Assembly: GCA_050944475.1 (NCBI GenBank)
Contig: JBMNRD010000002.1
Span: forward strand, 124,001 to 188,000
DNA: 64,000 bases
Direction of reading: 5' to 3'
Source: RGIG5612 sp050944475
GTDB lineage: Bacteria > Bacillota > Clostridia > Lachnospirales > Lachnospiraceae
The notes under the pieces are model-generated. The model had not been told where the DNA came from. It saw only the letters and a list, made by a program, of their open reading frames with translations, and searched no databases. Made by a program: the position numbers and the translations under genes. Shown in pieces: positions 43,485 to 52,944 of this stretch (positions are counted from its first letter, which is position 1; each line of letters begins with the position of its first letter).

Positions 43485-44186
43485 TCAACCTCCAAGATAA
43501 GCCTTTTGGATTTCCGGTGAGTTTGCAAGTTCCCTGCCTGTGCCGGACATTTTTATGCGCCCTGATTCCAAAACATATGCCCTGTCGGCAATGGAAAGCG
43601 CCATTTGAGCATTCTGTTCTACAAGAAGTATTGTGGTTCCCGTTTCGTAGAATCGCTTTATTATATCAAATACCTCCTCTACGAGAATGGGAGAAAGGCC
43701 CATGGACGGCTCATCAAGCATGAGAAGCTGCGGCCGTGACATCAGTGCCCTTCCCATTGCAAGCATCTGCTGCTCACCTCCGGAAAGGGTTCCGGCAACC
43801 TGCTTGCGGCGCTCTTTCAGCCTTGGAAAATGGTTGTAAACCCTTTCAAGCAGCTCGCTAATGTCAGACTTATTGGCAGTATAGGCACCCATATCAAGAT
43901 TCTCCTCAACACTCATCTGCAGAAAAATCCGGCGCCCCTCAGGCACCTGAGCAAGTCCCATCGAGACAATCTTATGGGCGGGTACCTGTGCGATATTCTT
44001 TCCCAGAAACTCAATAGAACCCGTGCCGGTTTTCAGAATACCTGAAATAGTCTGCAATGTTGTTGATTTGCCGGCACCGTTTGCTCCGATAAGGGTCACA
44101 ATCTCACCTTGGTTGACTTCGAAGGATACATCTTTAACAGCATGGATATTGCCGTAATAAACATTTATGTTATCAACCTTAAGCAT
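43485..44186 (-). CDS. livF: Branched-chain amino acid ABC transporter ATP-binding protein LivF
   Basis: A 233-residue LivF of normal length: Walker A GANGAGKSTT, signature LSGGEQQMLA, Walker B LLMLDEPSMGLSP and VEQNAQMAL in the switch. It lacks the repeat insertion of the first LivF in this window, so the two clusters are not recent duplicates. Its ATG follows the livG stop by two bases with AAGGAGG upstream. With LivG, LivM, LivH and LivJ it forms a complete five-gene importer. Confidence 0.95.
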   Translation of the reverse strand: MLKVDNINVYYGNIHAVKDVSFEVNQGEIVTLIGANGAGKSTTLQTISGILKTGTGSIEFLGKNIAQVPAHKIVSMGLAQVPEGRRIFLQMSVEENLDMGAYTANKSDISELLERVYNHFPRLKERRKQVAGTLSGGEQQMLAMGRALMSRPQLLMLDEPSMGLSPILVEEVFDIIKRFYETGTTILLVEQNAQMALSIADRAYVLESGRIKMSGTGRELANSPEIQKAYLGG

Positions 44187-44188
44187 GA

Positions 44189-45055
44189 TTAGTCCTCCTT
44201 CTTTTTGCCCAAATAAGCCTCGATTACAGCCGGGTTTGCCTGAATTTCTTCAGCTGTCCCCTTGGCAATTATTCTGCCGAAATTGAGCACGCATATGCCC
44301 TCACATATGCCCATAACCAGCTTCATGTCATGTTCGATAAGCAGAACGGCAATTTGAAAATCATCACGAATCTTGGCAATAATCTTCATAAGGTCAATAG
44401 TTTCCGCAGGATTCATTCCCGCTGCGGGCTCGTCAAGGAGCAGCAGGCTCGGATTGGTGGCCAGAGCCCTTGCAATCTCAAGGCGTCTTTGGTCTCCGTA
44501 TGAAAGCGAGCCGGCTTTCCAGTTTGCCTTGTGAGCCATGTCAAATATATCAAGCAGCTCCAATGCGCGCTCGTGTGCGGCCTTTTCCTGCTTCCAGAAT
44601 GAAGGCAGTCTGAAGATGCCTGAAACGGTTGAATACCTCATCTCATTATGCAGACCGATTTTAACATTTTCTTCAACGGTCAACTCATCAAACAGACGGA
44701 TGTTCTGAAACGTTCTTGCAATGCCCATCTGGTTAATTTGAGCAGTTGTCTTTCCCGAGGTGTCAACTCCGTTTAGCATGATTGTTCCGGTGGTCGGCTG
44801 GTAAACCTTTGTAAGAAGGTTGAAAATAGTGGTTTTGCCGGCGCCGTTAGGTCCTATGAGGCCTGCAATCTCGGTTTTGCCGATAGTAACGTTAAAATCT
44901 TCAACGGCATTAAGCCCGCCGAAATCAATGCCTAAATGTGCGCACTCAAGCACCGGCTGTTTATCCAAATCTCTGGCCGGGATGATTGAGCGGCTGGGTA
45001 CGGGGACCATAACTCCCTTTTCGAAATTATCAAGATGATATCCTGACGTGGCCAT
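44189..45055 (-). CDS. livG: Branched-chain amino acid ABC transporter ATP-binding protein LivG
   Basis: A 288-residue LivG. Walker A LIGPNGAGKTTIFN, the LivG-specific GIARTFQNIRLF, signature LSYGDQRRLEIARAL, Walker B LLLLDEPAAGMNP and IEHDMKLVM. About 34 extra residues at the N-terminus (to DKQPVLECAHLGIDFGGL) precede the domain. AAGGAGG lies before the ATG, within the end of livM. Confidence 0.95.
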   Translation of the reverse strand: MATSGYHLDNFEKGVMVPVPSRSIIPARDLDKQPVLECAHLGIDFGGLNAVEDFNVTIGKTEIAGLIGPNGAGKTTIFNLLTKVYQPTTGTIMLNGVDTSGKTTAQINQMGIARTFQNIRLFDELTVEENVKIGLHNEMRYSTVSGIFRLPSFWKQEKAAHERALELLDIFDMAHKANWKAGSLSYGDQRRLEIARALATNPSLLLLDEPAAGMNPAETIDLMKIIAKIRDDFQIAVLLIEHDMKLVMGICEGICVLNFGRIIAKGTAEEIQANPAVIEAYLGKKKED

Positions 45056-45056
45056 T

Positions 45057-46124
45057 TCAATTTTCCTCCTTTTTCTTTCTTTTTGGTATTATCTTGAGGA
45101 AAACTGCCTTAACTTTCGGCGAATTGGTGGCAATCATTACAAGGATAAGAACCACCGCATAAACCAGCATGCGATACAGGGAAAATGCCCGGAGAAGTTC
45201 CGGAAGCACGTAAAGCACCGTCGCGGCTATAATCGAACCGCGGATGTTTCCAAGCCCTCCAAGTACAACATATACGAGTATGAGAATGGATGTATTGAAA
45301 TTGAATTTTGTAGCAACAAGGCTTGAGTAGTTCAGCCCGTACAATGCACCTGCGGCACCTGCAATGGCAGCTGACAGGGTAAACGTAATCATTTTGTACT
45401 TTGTAACATTAAGTCCGGAAGCCTCGGCGGCTATACGATTGTCCCTGATGGCCATGACCGCCCTGCCTGTGCGGCTCTTAATGAAGTTAAGCACAATAAA
45501 CAAGGTTACCATCAACAGGATAAATCCGGCAGTAAAGGAAGCAATGGTCCGGGTTCCGGTGGCTCCCTGAGCGCCTTTTATAATGGCCTTGCCCCCCTCA
45601 AGGAGATTCAGGTCGGCTGCGCTTTTTGTCCCGTTGACATTGAAGATTATATGAAGACCGTTTGCGTCAACTCCCACAATAAGGCAATTGATAAGCTCTT
45701 TTATAATCTCTCCGAAAGCCAGGGTTACGATGGCAAGATAGTCTCCCCTAAGCCTCAATACGGGTATTCCGATCAGAAAACCGAAGATCCCGGTTACTAT
45801 TGCGCCTATAATAATGGCAAGCAGCAATCTTACCGGAGCTGCCGGCACTGCGTTAAAAAGGCTTTCCGCCACTATTACACCGGTAAAGGTTCCGATACTC
45901 ATAAAGCCCGCATGCCCCAATGACAACTCACCCATGATTCCGACAGTCAGATTCAGGGAAATGGCCATGACAATATAACAACAAACGGGAACAAGAAGTC
46001 CTATTTGAGCCCTGCCTAAAATCCCGCTTCCGGAAAGTACGGAAATTAACACAAAAGCTGCCGTTACGGACAAATAAGTCAGCAGATCGTTTCGCGTAGA
46101 TTTTTTAAGTTTAAAGTCCTTCAT
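45057..46124 (-). CDS. livM: Branched-chain amino acid ABC transporter permease LivM
   Basis: A 355-residue membrane subunit with about nine membrane segments and the LivM features LTVGIMGELSLGHAGFMSIG, LRLRGDYLAIVTLAFGEI and RAVMAIRDNRIAAEASGLN, and YVVLGGLGNIRGSIIAA near the end. Start chosen at 46124 after AAAGGGG; an upstream start at 46157 would overlap livH. Confidence 0.95.
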   Translation of the reverse strand: MKDFKLKKSTRNDLLTYLSVTAAFVLISVLSGSGILGRAQIGLLVPVCCYIVMAISLNLTVGIMGELSLGHAGFMSIGTFTGVIVAESLFNAVPAAPVRLLLAIIIGAIVTGIFGFLIGIPVLRLRGDYLAIVTLAFGEIIKELINCLIVGVDANGLHIIFNVNGTKSAADLNLLEGGKAIIKGAQGATGTRTIASFTAGFILLMVTLFIVLNFIKSRTGRAVMAIRDNRIAAEASGLNVTKYKMITFTLSAAIAGAAGALYGLNYSSLVATKFNFNTSILILVYVVLGGLGNIRGSIIAATVLYVLPELLRAFSLYRMLVYAVVLILVMIATNSPKVKAVFLKIIPKRKKKEEN

Positions 46125-46137
46125 ATTATGCACCCCT

Positions 46138-47016
46138 TTAAACCTTTTCCGTAACATGCTTGCCCAAAAGGCCCGACGGGCGAACCAGCAACACTATTAT
46201 CAAAACTGCAAAAACGATTGAGTTTGACAATTGCGTGGAGATATATGCCTTAGCCAGGGCCTCAATGATACCCAGCAATATGCCTCCGAGGAAAGCCCCC
46301 GGTATTGAACCGATTCCGCCAAACACTGCGGCGGTAAAGGCTTTGATTCCGGGCATTGAGCCCGTGGTAGGCATAAGTGTCGGATATGATGAGCACAGAA
46401 GAACGCCTGCAATAGCGGCAAGTGCCGAGCCGATTGCAAATGTCATGGAAATTGTCCTGTTGACATTGATGCCCATAAGTTGGGCCGCATCTTTATCTTC
46501 AGAGCAGGCACGCATTGCCTTGCCCATTTTACTCTTATTAACAAAAAGTGTCAGTACAACCATTATTATGATGCAGGCTGCAATTGTCACTATGGAGATG
46601 TGTGTAATTGCCAGCTGACCGTCAAACAGCTTGATTGAGCCGTCAACTATCGGCGAATAGACCTTTGGGTTGGCACCCCAGATCAGCATTGCGGCATTTT
46701 GCAAAAAGTATGACACACCGATGGCTGTAATAAGCACAGCCAGGGAAGTAACCTGTCTGAGCGGTTTGTAAGCAAGCCCTTCAATTACCACGCCCAAAAC
46801 GGTACAAACAATGACAGCGGCGATTACCGACAGCCATCCGGGCATATTGAGATAATTCATGGCGCAAAAAGAAACATAGCCTCCCACCATGATTACATCT
46901 CCATGGGCGAAATTCAGCATTTTTGCAATGCCATAAACCATGGTATAGCCAAGGGCTATAATAGCATATACACTGCCGAGGCTGATTCCGCTGATTATGT
47001 AAGATAAGAATTCCAT
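46138..47016 (-). CDS. livH: Branched-chain amino acid ABC transporter permease LivH
   Basis: A 292-residue membrane subunit with about eight segments: ISLGSVYAIIALGYTMVYGIAKMLNFAHGD at the start (family hallmark), MRACSEDKDAAQLMGINV, and FGGIGSIPGAFLGGILLG. The ATG at 47016 has GAGGGG nine bases upstream. It is separated from livJ by 123 bases holding a strong hairpin. Confidence 0.95.
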   Translation of the reverse strand: MEFLSYIISGISLGSVYAIIALGYTMVYGIAKMLNFAHGDVIMVGGYVSFCAMNYLNMPGWLSVIAAVIVCTVLGVVIEGLAYKPLRQVTSLAVLITAIGVSYFLQNAAMLIWGANPKVYSPIVDGSIKLFDGQLAITHISIVTIAACIIIMVVLTLFVNKSKMGKAMRACSEDKDAAQLMGINVNRTISMTFAIGSALAAIAGVLLCSSYPTLMPTTGSMPGIKAFTAAVFGGIGSIPGAFLGGILLGIIEALAKAYISTQLSNSIVFAVLIIVLLVRPSGLLGKHVTEKV

Positions 47017-47073
47017 TACGATGTCCCCTCGAAGCTCCGGCAAAGCCGAAGAGCGGTTCGTTTCACACAATTT

Positions 47074-47100
47074 GCTGCCGAACCTTCAAGGCCCGGCAGC
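47074..47100 (-). terminator. Hairpin between livJ and livH
   Basis: GCTGCCG / CGGCAGC stem with an inner CCTT/AAGG pair, no T-run after it on the minus strand. It likely protects the livJ mRNA 3' end or causes partial termination so that LivJ exceeds the permease. Confidence 0.65.
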
Positions 47101-47139
47101 ATAATTTATATTAAATAATAAAGTTTTGTCTCTTCAAAA

Positions 47140-48288
47140 CTAAGGAGTAACGTATACGCCGCCCTCAATAACAACGGCCATGGGATCCTTGGAAACTTCA
47201 CCTGTAGCAGCCCAAGTCATTCCCTTGCCTGTAAGTCCGTCAACGGAAACCTCGGTAATAGCGGTTTTAAGTGCCTCGCAGATTTCTTCTGCAGACATGT
47301 CAGCCTTGCAGCCCGCCTTCTTAAGGATCTCATATATAATATAAACAGCATCATATCCGTCAGCGGCAAACTGATTAGGGATTTCTCCATGAGCATCCTT
47401 GTACTTTGTAACGAAGCTTGTGGTCATCTCATCTGCAGCATCAGCTGAGAAAGGTGTGAGAAGCATTACACCCTCTGCGAGCGTGGCATCAAAGCCTTCC
47501 ATTGTAAGGATTCCATCCATTCCGTCAACGCCGAAGAACAGCGGCTTATAGTCAACTGTAGCGGCCTGTGCAAGGATAACGGATGCGGGCTGATAGTACA
47601 TCGGCAGGAAAAGAACGGTTGCGCCATTTGTCTTAGCCTCTGTAACCTGTACCGAGAAGTCGGTGGCCGTATCGGCTGTAAAAGTTCCTTCATAAACAAT
47701 CTCAAGCCCGTTTTCGGCAGCCTTTGCAACAAACGTATCGCGGATGCCCTGTGAATAGTTGTCATCGTTCTTGTAGATTATGGCAACCTTTGCATTCTCA
47801 ACATTTGCGGAAATGTAGTCTGCGGAGCCGGTTCCCTGGTTGGGATCTGAGAAGCATACCTGGAACACATTGTCCCTTCCCGCAGTCACCTCAGGTGATG
47901 AAGCTGAAGGAGTAAGTGTGAATACTCTGTCCTCAAAGGTCTTGGCAGCAACTGCGGCACAAGGTGAGGATGTAACGGTACCGATAAGAATCTGCATACC
48001 CCAGTCCATAAGATTGTTGTAAGCATTTACGGATGTCTCCGGATCGTGAACATCGTCTTCGGCCTTGAACTCAAACTTGATTTCTCCGTCGAGTGCGTTG
48101 ATTTCTTCAATGGCAATCTTCACACCGTTCATGGCGGCATTTCCATAAATGGCAGCATCGCCGGTAAGAGGCCCTATTCCGCCAAGCTTGAACACACCTT
48201 TGCTGTCCTTGGCACCGCAGGCGGCAACACTCAACGCCACCAAGGCAAGTGCCATAATTACACTGAAAAGTTTAATTGCTTTTTTCAT
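47140..48288 (-). CDS. livJ: Branched-chain amino acid ABC transporter substrate-binding lipoprotein LivJ
   Basis: A 382-residue lipoprotein with lipobox SVAAC (Cys24) and no long linker. The mature domain is a classic LivJ-type receptor: FKLGGIGPLTGDAAIYGNAAMNGV, AEDDVHDPETSVNAYNNLM, then LIGTVTSSPCAAVAA and TPSASSPEVT, where serine and threonine residues bind the amino acid alpha groups. This matches Leu/Ile/Val binding proteins far better than the first SBP (8248-9567). GAAAGGACTT lies upstream of its ATG. Confidence 0.93.
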   Translation of the reverse strand: MKKAIKLFSVIMALALVALSVAACGAKDSKGVFKLGGIGPLTGDAAIYGNAAMNGVKIAIEEINALDGEIKFEFKAEDDVHDPETSVNAYNNLMDWGMQILIGTVTSSPCAAVAAKTFEDRVFTLTPSASSPEVTAGRDNVFQVCFSDPNQGTGSADYISANVENAKVAIIYKNDDNYSQGIRDTFVAKAAENGLEIVYEGTFTADTATDFSVQVTEAKTNGATVLFLPMYYQPASVILAQAATVDYKPLFFGVDGMDGILTMEGFDATLAEGVMLLTPFSADAADEMTTSFVTKYKDAHGEIPNQFAADGYDAVYIIYEILKKAGCKADMSAEEICEALKTAITEVSVDGLTGKGMTWAATGEVSKDPMAVVIEGGVYVTP

Positions 48289-48334
48289 AAATAATATAAG
48301 TCCTTTCTTTTATACATGTTTATAAAACTCATTT

Positions 48335-48363
48335 ATATTATCATGTTTACATTTTAAAGGCAA
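48335..48363 (-). promoter_or_regulatory. Sigma-A promoter of the second Liv operon
   Basis: TTGCCT (48363-48358), 17 bases, TAATAT (48340-48335) on the minus strand, within a very A/T-rich stretch (48360-48420) that may act as an UP element. Confidence 0.65.
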
Positions 48364-48427
48364 TGTTTTTTTATTTTTTTTCAAAAAAAAATTGTATTTT
48401 ATGCAAAAAATATACAAATTTATGAGC

Positions 48428-48450
48428 AAAAAACGCATTTTTTGAATGCG
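48428..48450 (-). terminator. Second of two tandem terminators of rpoD
   Basis: CGCATT / AATGCG stem (48450-48434) followed by TTTTTT on the minus strand. Confidence 0.7.
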
Positions 48451-48456
48451 AATGAC

Positions 48457-48493
48457 GAAAAAAACAGGAATCGCCTGCTCGGCGGTTCCTGTT
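48457..48493 (-). terminator. First of two tandem terminators of rpoD
   Basis: AACAGGAACCGCC / GGCGATTCCTGTT stem with a 5-base loop and seven T on the minus strand, directly after the rpoD stop region. Confidence 0.9.
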
Positions 48494-48534
48494 TGATTAA
48501 TATTTATTTATCCGGAAAAGATCGACCATACTGC

Positions 48535-49665
48535 TTAATCAAGAAAATCCTTAAGCTTTCTGCTCCTGCTGGGGTGGCGGAGCTTTCGCAGAGCCTTTGC
48601 CTCAATCTGCCTGATGCGCTCCCTTGTAACGCTGAATTCTTTGCCGACCTCCTCCAATGTCCTTGTCCGTCCGTCAGTCAGTCCGAACCTTAGCTTCAAC
48701 ACTTCCTGTTCCCTATCGGTCAAGGTTGCAAGAACGTCATTTAGCTGCTCCTTCAGCAAAACAAAAGCCGCAGCGTCAGCCGGGGCAATGATGTTCTCGT
48801 CCTTGATAAAATCGCCAAGGTGTGAATCCTCCTCCTCGCCTATGGGGGTTTCAAGTGAAATGGGGTCCTGTGAAATCTTCATGATTTTCCTTACATTCTC
48901 AGGAGTCGTATCCATTCTTTCCGCAATTTCTTCATCGGTCGGCTCACGTCCCAGCTCCTGGAGCAGCTGTCTGGAAACACGAAGCAACTTATTGATTGTC
49001 TCGACCATATGAACGGGAATCCTGATTGTTCTGGCCTGGTCCGCAATGGCACGTGTAATTGCCTGGCGAATCCACCAGGTAGCATAGGTGGAAAACTTAA
49101 AGCCTTTCTTATAGTCAAACTTCTTTACCGCCTTCATCAGGCCCAGATTACCCTCCTGAATCAGATCAAGGAGCTGCATACCCCTTCCTACATATCTTTT
49201 TGCAATGCTCACAACAAGACGCAGGTTTGCCTCTGCAAGCTTTGCCTTGGCATCCTCGTCACCCTCTTCCATGCGCATGGCAAGCTCAACCTCTTCCTCG
49301 GGAGTAAGAAGCGGAACCTTTCCGATTTCCTTAAGATAAATTCTTACATGATCCTCGATGTTGATGTTGTTTTCGAACTCCGACAAATCCACGTCCTCCT
49401 CAATTTCCTCGTCCTCACTTTCCTCCAAAGACTTGATATCATCTTCGAAATCAAGCATGGTAGGGCTGTCGTCGCCGAAATTCCTGACAACATCTATTCC
49501 CCTATCGGAAAGAAAATCGATAATCTTATCAATGGCGTCGGCCGGCAGCTCGATTCCCGGAAAATGTTTTTCTATTTCACTATATTCGATGTAATTCTTG
49601 TTTTTCTCGGCATCCTTAATAAGCTTGTCCAGACACGTCTCAAATGTGTTGCTTTCTTCACCCAT
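48535..49665 (-). CDS. rpoD: Housekeeping RNA polymerase sigma factor (sigma-A)
   Basis: A 376-residue primary sigma factor. Region 1.1-like N-terminus (about 1-80, acidic), region 1.2, region 2 with ANLRLVVSIAKRYVGRGMQLLDLIQEGN and the -10 reading FKFSTYATWWIRQAITRAI, region 3 and region 4 with FSVTRERIRQIEAKALRKLR that reads the -35. The promoters called in this window fit its expected specificity. It overlaps dnaG by eight bases. Confidence 0.97.
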   Translation of the reverse strand: MGEESNTFETCLDKLIKDAEKNKNYIEYSEIEKHFPGIELPADAIDKIIDFLSDRGIDVVRNFGDDSPTMLDFEDDIKSLEESEDEEIEEDVDLSEFENNINIEDHVRIYLKEIGKVPLLTPEEEVELAMRMEEGDEDAKAKLAEANLRLVVSIAKRYVGRGMQLLDLIQEGNLGLMKAVKKFDYKKGFKFSTYATWWIRQAITRAIADQARTIRIPVHMVETINKLLRVSRQLLQELGREPTDEEIAERMDTTPENVRKIMKISQDPISLETPIGEEEDSHLGDFIKDENIIAPADAAAFVLLKEQLNDVLATLTDREQEVLKLRFGLTDGRTRTLEEVGKEFSVTRERIRQIEAKALRKLRHPSRSRKLKDFLD

Positions 49666-51433
49666 TATAATTTACCTCAAAAATATTCAGTTTATTTAAA
49701 CTCTCTTTCATCTGCCCCAGTTCAATCATTCTGGCGGGATCCGACTCTTCTTCAAGCATGGTGTCAATGTGATGTCTTTTGAGCCTCTTAACGCAATCGT
49801 TCAATGCTTTTTTCTTGTCCTCATCACTCACATCCCCAAACTCATGGTAAAGAATCTGTGCAGCCTGTTCCTGCTCTTCCTCTTCTTCAAATGCACTTAT
49901 AATGCCGGCAGGATTTACCTTCCCGCTCGCAAGCTGCTTAAGCAGAATATCGGCTATTGTGGCATATGGCTCTGACGCAAAGTCGCTTGACCGGATTACT
50001 CCGGAAATATTGTCATAAAATGACGGCTCGCCGGCAATATATGCCAACAAAAGTTTCTGGCTTTGAATAAGGCCGTCTGAAGCTTTCGGGAGTTTTTGTC
50101 TGTTTCCTGTTAAGTCGTTTTTGATGTACTTTATTCCATCGTGGCTCATTGCAAGGCTTCTGACCTTTGAATTCATTATTTCATAGCTGAAATCAAACTT
50201 TTCGCAAATCACGCGGAGATAATTTTCCCTTTCTAGCTCATCGCCCATGTAACTTAGTCTGCTAGCCAATTCATTCCCGAATCTGGTTTTCTCATCAGGG
50301 TCCTCAAGATTAAATGATTTTTGCAAAACAAATATCTCGAAAAGGAAACCGTTTACCGCCATTTGCAGGCGCCTCTTAAACTCCTCGGCGCCAAGGGCTT
50401 TTATCAGCTCGTCAGGGTCCTTGTAGGGAGACAGGTCGGCAATCTTAACATTGATTCCGGCGCCCTTCAGCCTCGGAAGTGCTCTAAGCGCCGCATCCTG
50501 CCCTGCTCCATCCGAGTCAAATGATATTATAATATTTTGCGTATATCTTTTCAACACCGAGGCGTGATTATCGTTAAAAACCGTTCCCAGAGTCGCTACG
50601 GCATTGGTAAATCCGGCTTGGTGCAGGGCAATTACGTCCATATAGCCCTCGCACAAAATCATATCCCGCCCCTTATATTTTCTTGCAACATTGAGTCCGT
50701 AAAGATTCCGGCTTTTTTCGAAACAGACGGTCTCCGGGGAATTCAGATATTTCGGTTCACCCTCGCCCATTACTCTGCCGCCGAAGGCTATGACCCTGCC
50801 GGAGGTGTCCATAATGGGAAACATCACCCTGTTCCAGAAATAATCATGTGTGTCGGTTTCCTTGATGCTGACAAGGCCGGACTCTTTAAGAATTTCATCG
50901 GAATAACCCTTTTTTTTGAGATACTTGTAGAGGTCATCCCTGTATTTGTCGGAAAAACCGAGCCCGAAGCTGCGTATCGTTTCGTCCGTAAGACCTCTTT
51001 GCTTAAGATAATTGTACGCCGTCACTCCCCGCTCGGATTTCAGCAGATGATAAAAATAAATCGCCGCATCTTTATTTGCTGCAAGTATCTCTTCCTTTTT
51101 CCTGTATCTTTCCGAAGTTCTGCCTGAATAATCCGGCTTGGGAAGCGTTATTCCAGCCCTGTCCGCCAGATGTTTCAAAGCCTCGGTATAGGAATAATTC
51201 TCATACTTCATGATAAACGTCAGCACGCTTCCGCCGGTATGACATCCGAAGCAATAGAACATTTGCTTTGATCCATCGTCCGTTACGGAAAATGACGGCG
51301 TTTTTTCGTTATGAAAAGGACAAAGTCCGAAATATGTCGAACCCTTCTTCTTCAGAGGCACATACTGGCTGATAACATCGACGATGTTATTGGATTCGAT
51401 TATCTGATCTATTATCTCCTGAGGGTAGTACAT
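49658..51433 (-). CDS. dnaG: DNA primase DnaG
   Basis: A 591-residue primase making RNA primers at the replication fork. The zinc domain has CPFHNEKTPSFSV and FYCFGCHTGG (CHC2 ligands), the TOPRIM domain has LCEGYMDVIALHQAGF and SFDSDGAGQDAA, and a C-terminal DnaB-binding region of about 150 residues is rich in Glu (EEEEEQEQAA). Length is normal. It is upstream of rpoD, the conserved Firmicute order. Confidence 0.97.
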   Translation of the reverse strand: MYYPQEIIDQIIESNNIVDVISQYVPLKKKGSTYFGLCPFHNEKTPSFSVTDDGSKQMFYCFGCHTGGSVLTFIMKYENYSYTEALKHLADRAGITLPKPDYSGRTSERYRKKEEILAANKDAAIYFYHLLKSERGVTAYNYLKQRGLTDETIRSFGLGFSDKYRDDLYKYLKKKGYSDEILKESGLVSIKETDTHDYFWNRVMFPIMDTSGRVIAFGGRVMGEGEPKYLNSPETVCFEKSRNLYGLNVARKYKGRDMILCEGYMDVIALHQAGFTNAVATLGTVFNDNHASVLKRYTQNIIISFDSDGAGQDAALRALPRLKGAGINVKIADLSPYKDPDELIKALGAEEFKRRLQMAVNGFLFEIFVLQKSFNLEDPDEKTRFGNELASRLSYMGDELERENYLRVICEKFDFSYEIMNSKVRSLAMSHDGIKYIKNDLTGNRQKLPKASDGLIQSQKLLLAYIAGEPSFYDNISGVIRSSDFASEPYATIADILLKQLASGKVNPAGIISAFEEEEEQEQAAQILYHEFGDVSDEDKKKALNDCVKRLKRHHIDTMLEEESDPARMIELGQMKESLNKLNIFEVNYNG

Positions 51434-51460
51434 TTATCTCCTTTATACTTGCAAATATAC

Positions 51461-52069
51461 TTACAAAACCATGTTCTCACCCGGCTTGATTATTACCTTG
51501 CCGCTGCCGTCAAACTCTTCCGCAACGCTTAACAAATACGGCAGGTCCTCATCGGTCCGGTGCTGGGGCGCCGTATGAATGGGAACGCAGTATTTTGCCC
51601 CGACCAGCTCCGCTGCCTCCTTTGCCTGATGTATGTCCATGGTAAATATCCCGTCCATCGGAACAAAGAATACATCAATTTCCCTGTCCTTGTAGTCCTT
51701 CATCTCATCGGTTATGCCCGTATCTCCCGGAAAATAAAGTCTGCGCCCGTCCACATCAATTATGTATCCGGCGCATTCTTCCTTTTTATGAAAATGATTA
51801 TAGGCCGGAACAGCCTCAACAAACACATCATTGATTTCGAAACAGTTGTACTCTCCTTCATGCACTGCTTCCCTTTCGGTAATAATCGTGCAATCGGGCT
51901 TTTTTTCAACAATGTCAATCCTGTTGTGGTCAAAATGCCCGTGGGTGACAAGTATTACATCGGCCGGGATGTCATAGCCCTCTCCCTTATACGGGTCAAT
52001 GTAGAATACCAGCCCCGAATCGGAAATCAGCCTGAAGCTTGAATGCCCTTGATATAAAATCTGCGCCAT
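51461..52069 (-). CDS. Metallo-beta-lactamase-fold hydrolase (UPF0173 family)
   Basis: A 202-residue protein with the metallo-beta-lactamase motif HGHFDHN (two-metal site), the later His in PAYNHFHKKEE and Asp in YFPGDTGITDEM, and HTAPQH near the end. It belongs to the UPF0173/YtkL-like group of predicted metal-dependent hydrolases with unknown substrate. It is 27 bases before dnaG and nine after the next gene, so it is probably in one operon with them. No signal peptide. Confidence 0.85.
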   Translation of the reverse strand: MAQILYQGHSSFRLISDSGLVFYIDPYKGEGYDIPADVILVTHGHFDHNRIDIVEKKPDCTIITEREAVHEGEYNCFEINDVFVEAVPAYNHFHKKEECAGYIIDVDGRRLYFPGDTGITDEMKDYKDREIDVFFVPMDGIFTMDIHQAKEAAELVGAKYCVPIHTAPQHRTDEDLPYLLSVAEEFDGSGKVIIKPGENMVL

Positions 52070-52078
52070 TTTCCCCTC

Positions 52079-52924
52079 TCAATCACTTTGCCCGGTCTCA
52101 TCCCGTTCAGTCTTTGCTCGGCCATCCGCGGTTCCATCCTGTCCTGTTTGTGACAGATCCTCCACAGTTTCATCATCCTGCTCTGCCTGAGACCGACTCT
52201 CTTCGGTCGTGCCCGGCTGCTCCGTTTTTATTGAACCCATGACAACATACAGATTGCGCAAATCCGTGTTTTCCTGCAGAACGTTGTAAAGTCGTTCCTG
52301 GGTATCTTTCATAAGCGTTCTGACCGGATTGCGATACGACAACAGCAACATGAAGTTATTGATGTCCGGGTCCGAATTCATTGCAGTCATAATCTTTATT
52401 GTGTCTTTTACCGAATCCATCTTCAGATAAAAGCTGTCGACCCCGGGAGCAGGTTCGTCTATATTATAAAAATGGATGTTGTAGCTTACAAATGCGACCA
52501 CCTCGCCCTGCTTCAGGCCGGGAGTCACATAACACTTAATGTCCGTATATTTTTCAACAATGGAACCCACGGCAGCGGAAACTCCGGCCAGCTTGGGATT
52601 ATCATATGCGTCCTCAAGAACGGATGTATTGCCCGAACTCATGGCTCCGTAATAGACAATAAAAAAGTTGTTGATTGACTTAATCGGACAACGAATTACA
52701 TTCTTGCTTCTTGCCTGCTGCATCAATGTCTGCTCACGGGCGGGCTCCCCGGCGGGTGCTCCCTTCCTGCTGATAATGACAATGGTCAGAATAGATATAA
52801 GTATAACGAGCAGAAGGCATAAAAAAGGGACGGTCTTCCGTCTGCTTACGGGAACTGTCTGTTTTGCCGCCGGAACGGCGCGCTTGTTCATTCTCCTTTT
52901 GACAGGCTTTCTTTTAGGGGTCAA
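52079..52924 (-). CDS. Membrane-anchored extracytoplasmic protein, unknown function
   Basis: A 281-residue protein: a basic N-terminus (KRKPVKRRMNKR), one membrane helix at about 33-55, then an extracytoplasmic domain of about 170 residues (SINNFFIVYYGAMSSGNTSVLED, VEKYTDIKCYVTPGLKQGEVV, FVSYNIHFYNIDEPAPGVDSF) that resembles an NTF2-like fold, and a Glu/Gln/Asp/Thr-rich disordered tail (about 240-281). The start is TTG at 52924 with AGGAG six bases upstream. I do not recognise a named family. It lies between upp (20 bases) and the hydrolase gene. Confidence 0.6.
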   Translation of the reverse strand: MTPKRKPVKRRMNKRAVPAAKQTVPVSRRKTVPFLCLLLVILISILTIVIISRKGAPAGEPAREQTLMQQARSKNVIRCPIKSINNFFIVYYGAMSSGNTSVLEDAYDNPKLAGVSAAVGSIVEKYTDIKCYVTPGLKQGEVVAFVSYNIHFYNIDEPAPGVDSFYLKMDSVKDTIKIMTAMNSDPDINNFMLLLSYRNPVRTLMKDTQERLYNVLQENTDLRNLYVVMGSIKTEQPGTTEESRSQAEQDDETVEDLSQTGQDGTADGRAKTERDETGQSD

Positions 52925-52944
52925 AATAAACTCCTGAAATAATA

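Noticed and set aside
43485..48288. Second Liv cluster as a recent duplicate of the first
   Set aside because: The permease is fused in one and split in the other, and the ATPases and binding proteins differ strongly.
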